DNA from: Rheinheimera oceanensis
GTDB lineage: Bacteria > Pseudomonadota > Gammaproteobacteria > Enterobacterales > Alteromonadaceae
DNA: 55,085 bases
Direction of reading: 5' to 3'
Assembly: GCF_018831085.1 (NCBI RefSeq)
Contig: NZ_JAGPNM010000014.1
Coordinates: 1 to 55,085, forward strand
Positions 33,785-43,440 of the stretch are shown piece by piece; within the stretch, counting starts at the first letter, position 1; every line of letters begins with the position of its first letter. Made by a program: the position numbers and the translations under genes. The notes beneath the pieces were generated by a model. That model was not told the DNA's origin and did no database searches. It saw only the letters and a list, made by a program, of their open reading frames with translations.

Positions 33785-34948
33785 CTATGGTCGCTCAAAC
33801 ACGGTAGCAATACCCTGACCTAAACCGATACACATGGTCGCCAGGCCAAATTTACCGCCTTTATCTTCCATAACGTTAATCAGCGTAGTGGCGATACGTG
33901 AACCCGAGCAACCCAGCGGGTGACCAAGGGCGATAGCGCCACCGTTCAGGTTTACTTTCTGATCGGCTACTTCCAGTAAGCCTAAGTCTTTCATTACCGG
34001 TAATGCCTGGGCCGCAAAGGCTTCATTCAGCTCGGCGTAGTCGATATCGTTGATGCTTATGCCTGCTGCTTTTAACGCTTTTTTCGACGCCGGTACCGGG
34101 CCGTAACCCATAATAGACGGGTCGCAGCCGGCGACACCCATACCACGCACATAAGCACGGATTGGCAGGCCTAAGGCTTTGGCTTTCTCTTCACTCATGA
34201 CCAGCATGCCGGAGGCGCCATTAGACAGCGCTGACGACGTACCAGCAGTTACTGTGCCGTTGGCGGGGTCGAATACCGGCCGCAGTTGGCTTAATGCTTC
34301 TACTGTGGTTTCCGGCCGGATCACTTCGTCGTAATCCATCAGCTTTAACACGCCGTCGGCGTCGTGGCCTTCGGTGGGGATAATTTCGTTTTTAAACCGG
34401 CCCTGCAGGCTGGCTTCCTGAGCTAAACGGTGCGAGCGGGCGCCGAATTCGTCTTGTTGCTGGCGGCTGATGCCGTGCATTTTACCCAGTAATTCTGCGG
34501 TTAAGCCCATCATACCTGCGGCTTTGGCTACTGAAGTTGCTAAGCCAGGGTGAAAATCAACACCGTGGCTCATTGGTACATGGCCCATATGCTCCACGCC
34601 GCCGATTAAATACACCTCACCCATGCCGGTTTGAATAGCACGCACGGCGTCGTGTAAGGCCTGCATAGACGAGCCACACAAGCGGTTAACGGTAACGGCG
34701 GGTACTGAGTGCGGAATACCGGCCAGCAGGGCGGCATTACGCGCTATGTTAAAGCCTTGCTCCAGCGTTTGTTGCACACAACCCCAGATAACGTCATCAA
34801 TGTCGCTTGGGTTTAATGCCGGGTTGCGCTCAAGCAAAGCGGCCATTACGTGGGCAGACAGCTGCTCAGCGCGCACGTTGCGGTACATACCACCTTTAGA
34901 ACGGCCCATCGGGGTACGGATGCAATCTACAATAACTGCGTTTTTCAT
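33785..34948 (-). CDS. fadA: 3-ketoacyl-CoA thiolase FadA
   Basis: Beta-subunit of the aerobic fatty-acid oxidation complex, cleaving 3-ketoacyl-CoA. The 387-residue protein matches E. coli FadA length. The nucleophile Cys is in VNRLCGSSMQALHDA (near 90), with GHPLGCSG and MCIGLGQG carrying the catalytic His and second Cys. It starts MKNAVIVDCIRTPMGRSKGG. It lies 16 bp after fadB in one operon. Confidence 0.98.
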   Translation of the reverse strand: MKNAVIVDCIRTPMGRSKGGMYRNVRAEQLSAHVMAALLERNPALNPSDIDDVIWGCVQQTLEQGFNIARNAALLAGIPHSVPAVTVNRLCGSSMQALHDAVRAIQTGMGEVYLIGGVEHMGHVPMSHGVDFHPGLATSVAKAAGMMGLTAELLGKMHGISRQQQDEFGARSHRLAQEASLQGRFKNEIIPTEGHDADGVLKLMDYDEVIRPETTVEALSQLRPVFDPANGTVTAGTSSALSNGASGMLVMSEEKAKALGLPIRAYVRGMGVAGCDPSIMGYGPVPASKKALKAAGISINDIDYAELNEAFAAQALPVMKDLGLLEVADQKVNLNGGAIALGHPLGCSGSRIATTLINVMEDKGGKFGLATMCIGLGQGIATVFERP

Positions 34949-34964
34949 TATTCTGCTCCTGCGC

Positions 34965-37118
34965 TTAAACCGGGAAGAAACGCTGGCCGGCGGCGGCCAT
35001 AGCGCGGGTTTTGTCTGTTACCTGATAAATTTCGCCTAAATGGGCGTATTTATCGGCCAGGGCGACAAAGTTGCTTAAGCCTATGGTGTCGGCATAACGC
35101 AACGGACCACCGCGGAACGGCGGGAAGCCTAAACCGTAAATTAAGCCCATATCGGCTTCAGCGGCGCTGGCTACAATGCCTTCTTCCAGGCAGCGGATAG
35201 TTTCGTTAATCATTGGTACCATCACGCGGGCAATGATCTCGTCGCTGCTAAATTCCTGCTTATCAGCTGCAATCGCGGCCAGCAAGTTAACCGCGGCCGG
35301 GTCGATATCTTTTTTCGGCTTGCCTTTGGCATCTTTGCTGTAGGCATAAAAACCTAAGCCATTTTTCTGGCCGTAGCGCTCGTTTTCATACATAGCGGCT
35401 ACCGGGTCGTTATCCAGCTTGGCCATCCGTGTTGGGAAACCATCAGCCATTACGTCGGTACAGTGGTAGGCGGTGTCTAAACCTACAACATCCAGCAGGT
35501 ACGCCGGACCCATCGGCCAGCCGAACTGTTTTTCCATTACCTTATCTATCTGAGCAAAGTCGGCGCCGTCTAACACCAGCTTGCTAAAACCGGCAAAGTA
35601 GGGAAACAGTACACGGTTAACAAAGAAGCCCGGGCAGTCATTTACCACTATAGGGGATTTGCCCATTTTAGCGGCGTAGGCTACAACGGCAGCAACGGTT
35701 TCTTCGCTGGTGTCTTTACCGCGGATAACCTCTACCAGTGGCATACGGTGTACCGGGTTAAAGAAGTGCATACCGCAGAAGTTTTGCGGCCGGCTTAAGT
35801 TTGCCGCCAGTGAATCAATTGAAATAGTTGAGGTGTTCGAGGTTAAAATAGCATCGTCACTTAGCAGCGTTTCTACTTCTTTTAACACCGCACCTTTGAT
35901 TTTCGGGTTCTCTACCACGGCTTCCACCACGATATCGGCGCCTTTAACATTCTCGTTGCTCAGCGTGGGTGTAATAGCGGCGATAACTTTAGCCATACCA
36001 ACGGCGTCGAGCTTGTTACGCTCAACCTGCTTACCCAGCAATTTAGTCGCTTCAGCCATACCCAGTTGCAGGGCTTTATCGGCAATGTCTTTCATCACTA
36101 CCGGCACGCCTTTTAATGCCGACTGATAAGCAATACCGCCGCCCATAATACCGGCACCCAGCACTGCCGCTTTTTTCACTGCTTTAGAGGCGGTTTTTGC
36201 GGCTTTTTTCGCTTTGCCTTTAATTAACTGATCATTTAAGAACAGGCCAATTTGCGCCGTTGCGGCATCGGTTTTTGCCAGTTTGGCAAAACCGGCGTTT
36301 TCCAGAGCTACAGCACCGGCGCGGTCTAAACCGGCTGCTGCTTCAATGGTGCTAACTGCCAGCATCGGTGCCGGGTAGTGTTTACCGGCATTGGCAAATA
36401 CCATGCCTTTGGCAGTGGTGAAGCTCATGGTGGCTTCGGTTTTGTTTAGTTTTAGCGGTTCTAACTTTACGGCGCGTTTTTTACGCCAGTCCAGTTTACC
36501 GGCAATGGCATCTTCCAGCATGCTGAGTGCTGCGGTTTCCAGTTTCTCTGGTGCCACCACCGCATCAATTAAGCCAAACTTTTGTGCCTGCTCGGCACTG
36601 TGGTCTTTACCGGTAGTGATCCACTCCATGGCGTTGTCGGCACCAATAATGCGCGGCAGGCGCACTGTGCCGCCAAAGCCCGGCATTAAGCCCAGCTTTA
36701 CTTCCGGTAAGCCAATGCGGGTCGTTGTGTCGGCTACGCGATAATCGGCAGTAAGTGACCACTCACATCCACCACCCAGTGCAAAACCTTTGAGGGCAAC
36801 AATGGTAGGGACAGGTAAGTCTTCAGCCAGATCAAAGATGTCAGAAGCCTGTTTAATCCACGGAATAAGCTCTGCTTCCGGCCGTAAAAAGGTGCTTAAA
36901 AATTCGGTAATGTCGGCACCGACAATAAAGGTATCTTTATCACTGCAAAAAATAACGCCTTTTAGCGCCTTGTCTGCGTGCAGCAGGTCTAAAGCTGTCT
37001 TACAATCAGTCAGGGTTTGTTGATCAAACTTGTTAACTGAGCCCTGTGCATTAAAGGCAAAGCGGACGATACCAGGTTTGAGGTAGGCAACACTGATGTT
37101 GTCACTCTGGTAAATCAT
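34965..37118 (-). CDS. fadB: Fatty-acid oxidation complex alpha subunit FadB
   Basis: A multifunctional 717-residue enzyme. The N-terminal enoyl-CoA hydratase/isomerase (ALKGFALGGGCEWSLTADYR; GLPEVKLGLMPGFGGTVRLP) is followed by the 3-hydroxyacyl-CoA dehydrogenase. The latter has NAD-binding AVLGAGIMGGGIAYQSA near 318 and HFFNPVHRMPLVEVIRG. Length is near E. coli FadB (729). It forms the alpha2beta2 complex with FadA. The 190-bp gap to the divergent slt gene contains PsrA-like and FadR-like sites. Confidence 0.98.
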   Translation of the reverse strand: MIYQSDNISVAYLKPGIVRFAFNAQGSVNKFDQQTLTDCKTALDLLHADKALKGVIFCSDKDTFIVGADITEFLSTFLRPEAELIPWIKQASDIFDLAEDLPVPTIVALKGFALGGGCEWSLTADYRVADTTTRIGLPEVKLGLMPGFGGTVRLPRIIGADNAMEWITTGKDHSAEQAQKFGLIDAVVAPEKLETAALSMLEDAIAGKLDWRKKRAVKLEPLKLNKTEATMSFTTAKGMVFANAGKHYPAPMLAVSTIEAAAGLDRAGAVALENAGFAKLAKTDAATAQIGLFLNDQLIKGKAKKAAKTASKAVKKAAVLGAGIMGGGIAYQSALKGVPVVMKDIADKALQLGMAEATKLLGKQVERNKLDAVGMAKVIAAITPTLSNENVKGADIVVEAVVENPKIKGAVLKEVETLLSDDAILTSNTSTISIDSLAANLSRPQNFCGMHFFNPVHRMPLVEVIRGKDTSEETVAAVVAYAAKMGKSPIVVNDCPGFFVNRVLFPYFAGFSKLVLDGADFAQIDKVMEKQFGWPMGPAYLLDVVGLDTAYHCTDVMADGFPTRMAKLDNDPVAAMYENERYGQKNGLGFYAYSKDAKGKPKKDIDPAAVNLLAAIAADKQEFSSDEIIARVMVPMINETIRCLEEGIVASAAEADMGLIYGLGFPPFRGGPLRYADTIGLSNFVALADKYAHLGEIYQVTDKTRAMAAAGQRFFPV

Positions 37119-37157
37119 AATGATGCTCCTTGGTCGCGTATGTTAGGGTTTTTCGCA

Positions 37158-37172
37158 ACTGGTACGATGAGG
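37158..37172. promoter_or_regulatory. FadR-like half-matching site
   Basis: ACTGGTACGATGAGG agrees with the FadR consensus ACTGGTCNGACCAGT at 11 of 14 informative positions. It lies 40 bp before fadB. The match is one-sided, so confidence is modest. Confidence 0.35.
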
Positions 37173-37221
37173 TTTTCTTGCTCAGTGTGTCGCGGTTCGG
37201 AAAAAAATTCAACCGTTATTT

Positions 37222-37234
37222 AAACGCGTGTTTG
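37222..37234. promoter_or_regulatory. PsrA-like operator
   Basis: AAACGCGTGTTTG has the AAAC-N4-GTTTG form of PsrA operators that control fatty-acid degradation genes in several gammaproteobacteria. It is ~105 bp before fadB and ~75 bp before slt. Confidence 0.5.
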
Positions 37235-37308
37235 AATCCGACTGCGGTGGTCAGCAGTAACTATAGGTGGTATTTTTTCTTTTTCGTGTATTTATCGGGG
37301 TTATCACA

Positions 37309-39222
37309 GTGAAACGTATGGTTTTAATACTGAGTAACCTGCTCCTGATGCCACTGGCTACGGCATCTGTGTCTTCTGAGGCAGCGTTACGCAATGAATT
37401 TTTACAGGCCGAGCGCCAGATTGGCAGCCTGAAATCTGAGCAGGCACAAAAAGTGCTGGAAAAGTTTGCTGACTATCCGTTGCAGCCTTATTTGCAGCAA
37501 CGCCGTTTACAGCAGTTTTTAACTGCTGATGAGCGTATTGCTGCATTTTTACAGCAGTATCAAAAAACACCGATGGACTGGCCATTGCGTAAACCCTGGT
37601 TGCTGGATTTAGCCCGCCGGCAAAAAGCGGCTACTTACCTGGCCAATTATAACGGCTCTAACGATGCCGAGCTGGAATGTCATGCGGTGCGCTTTAAACT
37701 GGCAGACAAAGATGCAGATAGCAAAGCCCTATGGCCTGAAGTGACCCGCTTGTGGGTGGTGGGTAAATCTCAGCCTAAAGCCTGTGATCCGCTGTTTTCA
37801 GCCTGGCGCAAAGCTGGCCAGCAAACCGCTGAGCTGGTATGGCAGCGTATCCGCCTGGCTGCCGAAGGCGGCGATTCGGGCTTGATCCCCTACCTGAAAA
37901 CGCAGTTACCTGCAGATCAGCAGTATATGGCTGATATGTATTTAAAAGCGCGGCAAAACCCGTTGGTAATTAGCGCACCACAATTTTTTCCGTTGAAAAA
38001 AGTGCATGAACGTGATGTGCTGGCATATGGCCTTAAACGGCTGATCTGGCGGGATCCTGATAAAGCCCTGGCATTATGGCAAAAGTTTAGTAACGACCCG
38101 TATTTTACTGAGGCGCAGCGGCTGGATGTACGGCGCCAGTTTGCGATAGCATTGGCCAGTAAAGGTGATGAAAGAGCCGCTGTCTGGTTTAAACAACTGC
38201 CGCCGGAGCTTATTGATAACATGCTGGCACACTGGCAGGTAAGCCATGCACTGGCGCAGCTGGACTGGCCTAAAGTACAGCAGGTTATTGAAGCCTTCCC
38301 GGCCGATATTGCCAAAGACAGTAGTTGGCGCTATTGGCTGGCGCGGGCGTATGAGCAACAGGGCCAGGCAGATAAAGCCAAACCGCTGTTTGAAGCACTG
38401 GCATTACAGCGGCATTTTTACGGTTTTATGGCAGCCGCTAAACTAGGTTTACCGCCCAGCCTGGCACATGCACCTGTCACTGTATCTGAGGATGAGTTAA
38501 AAACACTGAAACAGCACCCGGCGGTAAAACGGGCACAAGAGTGGCTGGCACTGGGGCGTTTAACCGAAGCCCGGCGCGAATGGAACCACCTGCAGGACAC
38601 CTCAGACGAGCAGCAAAAACTGGTATCGGCCAAGCTGGCGCATCAGCTGCAATGGTACGAGCGGGCGATATTCTCACTGGCCGATGTAGGCTACTGGGAC
38701 GATGTTGAACTGCGGTTTCCGCTGGCATATCAGGATGAAATAACGCAGTCGGCCGCTAAAGTGGATATAGAATCTGGTTGGGCTATGGCGATAGCCCGGC
38801 GCGAAAGTTCTTTTATGGCAGACGCCAACTCGCCGGTAGGAGCCCGTGGCCTGATGCAACTTATGCCGGCTACTGCGCGCGAAATTGCCAAAAAGCCGGT
38901 GCAGCTTACGCAACTGTATAACCCGGTGATCAATATAGATTACGGTACCGATTATCTGAATTACCTGCGTAAACGTAACGACGGTAACCTGTTAATGGCT
39001 ACGGCTGCCTATAACGCCGGCTATAGCAGGGTTAAGCAATGGATCCCGAAAACCCATGCGCTACCGGCTGATGTTTGGGTAGAAACTATCCCATACCGTG
39101 AAACCCGTGACTACGTAAAGGCGGTAATGGCGTATTACCAGATTTATAATATACGGCTAAATACCCCGACAGATGTGTTTAAACCACTGACTACGATGCA
39201 GATTGGGGTCGTGGTGGAATAA
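37309..39222 (+). CDS. slt: Soluble lytic murein transglycosylase
   Basis: Periplasmic enzyme that cleaves peptidoglycan with formation of 1,6-anhydro ends. The start is taken at GTG 37309, with GGGG 8 nt upstream, giving signal peptide MKRMVLILSNLLLMPLATAS and 637 residues. A longer frame from 37267 places extra residues before the signal. A large superhelical region follows, then the SLT domain with the catalytic Glu in IARRESSFMADANSPVGA, GLMQLMPATAREIA, and ATAAYNAGYSRVKQW. Length matches E. coli Slt70 (645). Confidence 0.95.
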   Translation: MKRMVLILSNLLLMPLATASVSSEAALRNEFLQAERQIGSLKSEQAQKVLEKFADYPLQPYLQQRRLQQFLTADERIAAFLQQYQKTPMDWPLRKPWLLDLARRQKAATYLANYNGSNDAELECHAVRFKLADKDADSKALWPEVTRLWVVGKSQPKACDPLFSAWRKAGQQTAELVWQRIRLAAEGGDSGLIPYLKTQLPADQQYMADMYLKARQNPLVISAPQFFPLKKVHERDVLAYGLKRLIWRDPDKALALWQKFSNDPYFTEAQRLDVRRQFAIALASKGDERAAVWFKQLPPELIDNMLAHWQVSHALAQLDWPKVQQVIEAFPADIAKDSSWRYWLARAYEQQGQADKAKPLFEALALQRHFYGFMAAAKLGLPPSLAHAPVTVSEDELKTLKQHPAVKRAQEWLALGRLTEARREWNHLQDTSDEQQKLVSAKLAHQLQWYERAIFSLADVGYWDDVELRFPLAYQDEITQSAAKVDIESGWAMAIARRESSFMADANSPVGARGLMQLMPATAREIAKKPVQLTQLYNPVINIDYGTDYLNYLRKRNDGNLLMATAAYNAGYSRVKQWIPKTHALPADVWVETIPYRETRDYVKAVMAYYQIYNIRLNTPTDVFKPLTTMQIGVVVE

Positions 39223-39267
39223 TGTTATGATGCCCCGCATATTTTTCAGCCAACAGGTCAGACACTT

Positions 39268-40593
39268 ATGACAGCTTCTTATCAAAGCCTGTATCAGGCC
39301 CATATTACAGAATTACAGCAGCGTACCCGCCGGTTGTTAGAGCGCGAAAATCTGGACGCGCTGGTGATCCATTCCGGCCAGACCCAGCGCAAGTTTCTTG
39401 ATGATATGGATTATCCGTTTAAAGCCAATCCGTTATTTAAAGCCTGGTTGCCGGTGATTGATAATCCACACTGCTGGCTGATTGTCGATGGCGTAAATAA
39501 ACCTAAGCTGATTTTCTACCGGCCGAAAGATTTCTGGCATAAAGTGCCGGACGAACCACATGATTTTTGGGCTGAGTATTTTGATATTCAGCTGCTGGAC
39601 AAAGCCAACAAGGTAGAAACCCTGCTGCCATATGATAAAGCGCGGTTAGCGTATCTGGGTGAATACCTCGAAGTAGCGCGTGCATTGGGCTTTACTGAAA
39701 TTAACCCCGAACCGGTGCTGAATTTTATTCATTTTTACCGTGCCTACAAAACGCCGTATGAACAAGCCTGTTTGCGTATTGCCAATAAAATGGCAGTGGC
39801 GGGACACAATGCGGCAAAAGCGGCTTTTTATGCCGGTGGCACTGAGTTTGATATTCAGTTGGCTTATTTAGCCGCGGTAGGACAAAGTGAAAACGAAGTA
39901 CCGTATGGCAATATTATTGCCCTGAACCAAAACTGCGCCATTTTACATTACACGGCGCTGGAGCGAAAATTACCTAAACAGCGGCATTCATTTTTAATTG
40001 ATGCCGGTGCAGAGTTTCATGGCTACGCCGCTGATATTACCCGCACTTACAGTTTTAACCCGCACGACGAGTTTGGCAGTTTAATTACTGCAGTAAATGA
40101 AGCCGAACTTAAACTGGTTGCGGGCTTAAAACCTGGCCTGAAATACGGCGAGCTGCATATTCAGTGTCATCAGCAGATCGCAGAAATTTTGCATCAGTTT
40201 GATTTTGTTAAGTTGGCGCCAGAAGCTATTGTTGAAAGCCAGATCAGCCGTACTTTTTTCCCGCATGGTTTAGGGCATCACCTTGGCCTGCAGGTGCATG
40301 ATGTTGGCGGTTTTATGGCCGATGAGCGTGGTACCCATGTCGCAGCACCGGACAGCCACCCGTATTTACGCTGTACCCGCACTATTGAAGCCGATATGGT
40401 ATTTACTATTGAGCCGGGCCTGTACTTTATCGACAGCCTGCTGGCAGATTTAGCCGCAACCGAGTTTGATAAATACATTAACTGGCAAAAAGTAGATGCG
40501 TTCCGCCAGTTTGGTGGTATTCGTATAGAAGACAATATTATTGTTCACCGCGATCGCAACGAAAATATGACCCGTGATCTGCAACTGGCTTAA
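39268..40593 (+). CDS. pepQ: Xaa-Pro dipeptidase PepQ
   Basis: Metallopeptidase of the pita-bread fold cleaving X-Pro dipeptides. In the 441-residue protein the metal ligands are visible: two Asp in DAGAEFHGYAADITRTY, His in HGLGHHLGLQVHD, Glu in TIEPGLYF and Glu in GIRIEDNI. Length equals E. coli PepQ (443). No signal peptide. The neighbouring trkH starts 22 bp downstream. Confidence 0.96.
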   Translation: MTASYQSLYQAHITELQQRTRRLLERENLDALVIHSGQTQRKFLDDMDYPFKANPLFKAWLPVIDNPHCWLIVDGVNKPKLIFYRPKDFWHKVPDEPHDFWAEYFDIQLLDKANKVETLLPYDKARLAYLGEYLEVARALGFTEINPEPVLNFIHFYRAYKTPYEQACLRIANKMAVAGHNAAKAAFYAGGTEFDIQLAYLAAVGQSENEVPYGNIIALNQNCAILHYTALERKLPKQRHSFLIDAGAEFHGYAADITRTYSFNPHDEFGSLITAVNEAELKLVAGLKPGLKYGELHIQCHQQIAEILHQFDFVKLAPEAIVESQISRTFFPHGLGHHLGLQVHDVGGFMADERGTHVAAPDSHPYLRCTRTIEADMVFTIEPGLYFIDSLLADLAATEFDKYINWQKVDAFRQFGGIRIEDNIIVHRDRNENMTRDLQLA

Positions 40594-40615
40594 GTCACAG
40601 GGACGCCGCTAAGGT

Positions 40616-42067
40616 ATGCAATACCGCTCGATAATCCGGATCCTGGGGTTGCTGATTGGCATTTTCAGCATCACCATGATCCCGCCGGCATTTGTCGCCT
40701 ATTGGTATAAAGACGGTGCCGGCGTGCCTTTTATATTGTCCTTTTTACTGAGTTTGTTTATTGGTTTTGTGATCTGGTACCCCAACCGGCAATACAAAGC
40801 CGAGCTAAAAGTGCGCGACGGCTTTCTTATCGTGGTGTTGTTCTGGACGGTGCTGGGTGCTGTGGGTGGTATACCGCTGATGCTGGCCGACAACCCGCAG
40901 TTAAGTATGGCTGGCGCCATGTTTGAAGCATTTTCCGGCCTGACAACAACAGGTGCTACGGTACTTACCGGTATAGAGTTTCTGCCCAAAGCCATTCTAT
41001 TTTACCGCCAGCAACTGCAATGGCTGGGAGGCATGGGTATTATCGTACTGGCTGTGGCCATACTGCCAATGCTGGGCGTTGGGGGGATGCAGCTGTACCG
41101 CGCTGAAACACCGGGGCCGGTGAAAGATAATAAAATGACGCCACGCATAGCCGATACCGCCAAGCACTTGTGGTATATCTACCTGGCGTTAACGCTAAGC
41201 TGTATGCTGGCGTTTTATCTGGCGGGGATGAACTGGTTCGATGCCATCTGTCATGCGTTCTCAACAGTAGCAATTGGTGGTTTTTCAACTTACGATGCCA
41301 GTATCGGCCATTTTCAAAGCCCGGTTATTAATGCTATTTGTGTCATCTTTTTATTGCTAAGTGCGGTAAATTTTCCGCTGCATTTTGCCGCCATTCGCGG
41401 CAAAAGTGTCAGCACCTATTTTCGCGATCCGGAATTTAAAGCCTTTTTAATTATTCAGGCTACTTTGGTGCTGATTTGTTTTGTGGTGTTACTGGAAACC
41501 AATGTTTATAGCACAGCAGCAGAAGCGCTGAATCACGGCGTATTTCAGGCGGTGTCGGTATCTACCACCGCTGGATTTTCTACCGATGGCTTTGCGGTCT
41601 GGCCATTGTTTTTACCAATAATGTTGATTTTTTCCAGTTTTATCGGCGGTTGCGCCGGCTCTACCGGTGGTGGTTTAAAAGTAGTGCGGGTATTGCTACT
41701 GTTTTTACAGGGGCGGCGTGAGCTAAACCGGCTTATCCATCCGCGTGCAGTTTACGCGATTAAACTGGGCCGTCGTGCAGTACCTGATCGGATTGTTGAA
41801 GCGGTCTGGGGCTTTTTTGCGGCTTATGCGCTGGTTTTTGTTGTCATTATGCTGCTGCTGTTGCTGACAGGGCTGGATAACATTACCGCCTTTACCGCTA
41901 CGGCGGCCTGCTTAAATAACCTTGGCCCTGGCCTGGGCGAAGTTGCAGCTAACTTTGGTTCTATACCTGACAGCAGCAAGTGGATCCTGGTTGTGGCCAT
42001 GGTATTTGGCCGGCTGGAAATTTTCACCCTGCTGGTGTTATTTACCCCGGCTTTCTGGAAAGATTAA
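40616..42067 (+). CDS. trkH: Potassium uptake protein TrkH
   Basis: Inner-membrane K+ translocating subunit, 483 residues (E. coli 483). The four pore loops of the selectivity filter are visible: SGLTTTGATVL, STVAIGGFSTY, VSTTAGFSTDG and CLNNLGPGLG, each between hydrophobic helices. It is regulated by the NAD/ATP-binding TrkA ring, encoded convergently. Their stop codons overlap in a shared TTAA (42064-42067). Confidence 0.97.
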   Translation: MQYRSIIRILGLLIGIFSITMIPPAFVAYWYKDGAGVPFILSFLLSLFIGFVIWYPNRQYKAELKVRDGFLIVVLFWTVLGAVGGIPLMLADNPQLSMAGAMFEAFSGLTTTGATVLTGIEFLPKAILFYRQQLQWLGGMGIIVLAVAILPMLGVGGMQLYRAETPGPVKDNKMTPRIADTAKHLWYIYLALTLSCMLAFYLAGMNWFDAICHAFSTVAIGGFSTYDASIGHFQSPVINAICVIFLLLSAVNFPLHFAAIRGKSVSTYFRDPEFKAFLIIQATLVLICFVVLLETNVYSTAAEALNHGVFQAVSVSTTAGFSTDGFAVWPLFLPIMLIFSSFIGGCAGSTGGGLKVVRVLLLFLQGRRELNRLIHPRAVYAIKLGRRAVPDRIVEAVWGFFAAYALVFVVIMLLLLLTGLDNITAFTATAACLNNLGPGLGEVAANFGSIPDSSKWILVVAMVFGRLEIFTLLVLFTPAFWKD

Positions 42068-43440
42068 ATAAAAATAGCACTAACCTGAAACAGCTTTTCT
42101 ACTTCAACAATGTGTTTTTTGTCTACCATAAACAAAATAATGTGATCATTAGTTTCAATAACAGTGCTGTCGTGGGCGATAACCACTTCATCGCCGCGTA
42201 CTATGGCACCAATAGTGGTACCCGGTGGCAGTTTAATACTGCCGATAGCCTTACCCACTACTTTGCTGGTATTGCTGTCGCCATGGGCAATAGCTTCAAT
42301 AGCCTCGGCGGCACCCCGGCGCAGCGAATATACATTAACAATATCACCCCGGCGGATATGGGTTAGCAATGCAGAAATGGTGGCCTGCTGCGGAGATACG
42401 GCAATATCTACTTCACCGCCTTGCAGTAAATCAACGTAGGCGCCGCGTTTAATCAGCACCATGGTTTTTTGCGCTCCCATCCTTTTAGCCAGCATGGCCG
42501 ACATAATATTGGCTTCATCATCGTTGGTCACAGCGATAAACACATCAACCTGTTCAATGTTTTCTTCTTCCAGCAGCTCGGGGTCTGATGCATCGCCGAC
42601 ATATACCACGGTGTTATCCAGCGCGCTGGATAAAAACTCAGCCCGCTCTTTGCTACGTTCAATCAACTTAACGCTGTGGGTTTTCTCCAGTGCACGGGCC
42701 AGGCCAAAGCCAACATTACCGCCACCGGCAATCATAATGCGGCGGTAGCTGCGCTCCAGTTTTTGCAGTTCGCTCATTACTGCGCGGATATGTTTGGTGG
42801 CTGCGACGAAAAACACTTCGTCGTCGGCTTCAATAATAGTAGTACCCAGCGGTTTAATTGCGGTGCCGCGGCGGTAAATAGCGGCTACCCTGGTTTCGAT
42901 ATTCGGCATATGCTCTTTTAACGCTGATAAGGCATGGCCTACCAGTAAGCCACCATAATAAGCTTTAACGGCCACCAGGCTGACTTTGCCACCGGCAAAT
43001 TCCACTACCTGCAATGCACCGGGGTAATCAATAAGACGGCGAATATAGTTGGTAACCAGGGCTTCCGGGGCGATAAAGTGATCGACCGGCATATCGTCTT
43101 TATGAAACAATTGATCGCGGTATTTCAGGTACTGGTTGGTGCGGATGCGGGCTATTTTAACCGGTGTATTAAACATGCTGTAGGCAACCTGGCAGGCGAC
43201 GATATTCACTTCGTCACTGTTGGTTACTGCTACTATCATGTCGGCATCTTCGGCACCGGCTTTTTTCAGAATATCGGGGTGCGAGCCATGGCCGTGCACT
43301 ACCTGCAAATCGTAGCGGTCCTGCAGGGCACGCAGCTTATCTGCATTGCTATCAACAATGGTGATGTCGTTTTGCTCACCAACCAGGTTTTCTGCCAGTG
43401 TGGCACCAACCTGACCTGCACCCAGAATAATTATTTTCAT
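42064..43440 (-). CDS. trkA: Trk system regulatory protein TrkA
   Basis: A cytoplasmic 458-residue protein gating TrkH. It has two RCK units, each with an NAD-binding Rossmann part (MKIIILGAGQVGATLAENL at 1-19; IMIAGGGNVGFGLARALE near 235) and a C-terminal ligand domain. Length matches E. coli TrkA (458). Its ATG overlaps the rsmB TGA by 4 bp, as in the conserved def-fmt-rsmB-trkA operon. Confidence 0.98.
   Translation of the reverse strand: MKIIILGAGQVGATLAENLVGEQNDITIVDSNADKLRALQDRYDLQVVHGHGSHPDILKKAGAEDADMIVAVTNSDEVNIVACQVAYSMFNTPVKIARIRTNQYLKYRDQLFHKDDMPVDHFIAPEALVTNYIRRLIDYPGALQVVEFAGGKVSLVAVKAYYGGLLVGHALSALKEHMPNIETRVAAIYRRGTAIKPLGTTIIEADDEVFFVAATKHIRAVMSELQKLERSYRRIMIAGGGNVGFGLARALEKTHSVKLIERSKERAEFLSSALDNTVVYVGDASDPELLEEENIEQVDVFIAVTNDDEANIMSAMLAKRMGAQKTMVLIKRGAYVDLLQGGEVDIAVSPQQATISALLTHIRRGDIVNVYSLRRGAAEAIEAIAHGDSNTSKVVGKAIGSIKLPPGTTIGAIVRGDEVVIAHDSTVIETNDHIILFMVDKKHIVEVEKLFQVSAIFI

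Noticed and set aside
33412..33807. 131-codon plus-strand frame
   Set aside because: Runs through the inverted-repeat element and the fadA end; it has no domain and no ribosome site.
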